Assembly: GCA_002422745.1 (NCBI GenBank)
Contig: DITH01000012.1
Coordinates: 189 to 6,449, forward strand
Direction: 5' to 3'
Source of the DNA: Alphaproteobacteria bacterium UBA6189
Lineage (GTDB): Bacteria > Pseudomonadota > Alphaproteobacteria > Rickettsiales > UBA3002
DNA: 6,261 bases
The stretch's first letter is position 1. Every line of letters begins with the position of its first letter. Shown here piece after piece: positions 5,637 to 6,261 of the stretch. The position numbers and the translations under genes were made by a program. The notes under the pieces were generated by a model. It saw only the letters and a list, made by a program, of their open reading frames with translations. It had not been told where the DNA came from and did not search any database.

Positions 5637-6261
5637 ATGGAATTAGAGCAATTTACCGATAAATCGCGCAAAATCCTGCAGGCGGCGCAGTCGCTGGCCT
5701 TGCGCTCCAATCATCAACGTTTCACGGCTGAGCATATTTTGCAGGCGATGCTGGAGGAGGACGTCGGCACCGGACGGCTGCTCGACGCGGTGAAGGCCGA
5801 CAGTCAGGCAATGCTGCGCCGCACCAAAACCGAGCTGGCCAAGCTGCCGCAGGTGGAAGGCGGTGGTGCCGGGCAGCTTTACCTGGCGCCGGAGGCGGCG
5901 CGGGCGCTCGAACATGCCAAGGAACTGGCCAAGAAATCGGGCGATAGTTTCGTCACGACCGATCGCTTACTGCAAGGGTTGGCGATGGAAACCAGCAGTG
6001 CGGCGGGGAAAATTCTTGCCGAGGCGGGGGCGACCCCACAGGCGCTGAATGCGGCGGTGAACGAGCTGCGCAAAGGGCGCGCCGCCACGTCGGAGCATGC
6101 GGAGGACCAGTTCGAGGCGCTCAAGAAATACAGCCGCGACCTGACCGAATTGGCGCAACAAGGCAAGCTCGACCCCGTCATTGGCCGCGACGAGGAAGTA
6201 CGCCGCACCATTCAGGTGCTGGCACGCCGCACCAAAAACAATCCGGTGCTGATCGGCGAGC
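5637..6261 (+). CDS. clpB: ATP-dependent chaperone/disaggregase ClpB, 3'-truncated by window edge
   Basis: ClpB is a cytosolic hexameric AAA+ (Hsp100) machine that pulls proteins out of aggregates together with DnaK/DnaJ/GrpE after heat or other stress. Reading from ATG 5637, the frame stays open to the window end and yields 208 residues, starting [19 protein letters not shown]. The N-terminal Clp-N double-repeat domain spans about 1-145, with [13 protein letters not shown] in the first repeat and [13 protein letters not shown] in the second. Then come the linker [35 protein letters not shown] and [12 protein letters not shown], quoted here in parts of the conserved block that leads straight into the first Walker A motif, which falls just beyond the edge. 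Full-length ClpB is about 860 residues, so both nucleotide-binding domains and the coiled middle domain lie outside. The start has a good ribosome site, and the promoter upstream is of heat-shock type. ClpA and ClpC are less likely given the linker and NBD1 entry sequence. Confidence 0.97.
   Translation, partial: MELEQFTDKSRKILQAAQSLALRSNHQRFTAEHILQAMLEEDVGTGRLLDAVKADSQAMLRRTKTELAKLPQVEGGGAGQLYLAPEAARALEHAKELAKKSGDSFVTTDRLLQGLAMETSSAAGKILAEAGATPQALNAAVNELRKGRAATSEHAEDQFEALKKYSRDLTELAQQGKLDPVIGRDEEVRRTIQVLARRTKNNPVLIGE

Noticed and set aside
1..6261. Mobile element, CRISPR array, toxin-antitoxin, defence or biosynthetic cluster
   Set aside because: I found no regularly spaced repeats, terminal inverted repeats, transposase or integrase, or unassigned gene pair. 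All sizeable coding space is covered by the seven genes listed.

Overview
The window looks like a housekeeping segment of a GC-rich alphaproteobacterial chromosome. The evidence is the gene order ispG, hisS, prfA, prmC, a DUF4167 protein and clpB, and DUF4167 in particular is a family known mainly from Alphaproteobacteria. Codon use looks even throughout. I see no transposase, integrase, tRNA, rRNA, CRISPR array or other mark of a mobile or accessory island. The genus cannot be named from what is here.

Layout: the 3' three quarters of ispG (isoprenoid synthesis) enters from the left edge. A 105-base GC-rich leader with possible hairpins follows. Then hisS (histidyl-tRNA synthetase), prfA (release factor 1), prmC (the methyltransferase that modifies release factor 1) and a small glycine-rich DUF4167 protein lie on the + strand with gaps of 17, 1 and 10 bases, so they are very probably one transcription unit. 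A single - strand gene for a predicted exported DUF3108 protein meets DUF4167 tail to tail, with a 9-base gap. It is divergent from clpB, with 34 bases between the annotated starts. The window ends inside clpB, just before the first Walker A motif.

Functionally, hisS, prfA and prmC form a translation cluster: PrmC methylates the glutamine of the GGQ motif of the release factor encoded one base upstream. DUF4167 is a predicted RNA-binding-like, largely disordered protein that may belong to the same theme, but its function is unknown. clpB encodes a heat-shock disaggregase. A good match to a sigma-32 (RpoH) promoter sits at 5564-5592, inside the 5' end of the divergent DUF3108 gene.

I found no convincing undescribed multi-gene system. 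The points most worth a second look are the heat-shock promoter embedded in the neighbouring gene, the unusual DUF4167 protein, the placement of the DUF3108 gene, and the canonical rather than Caulobacter-type histidyl-tRNA synthetase.
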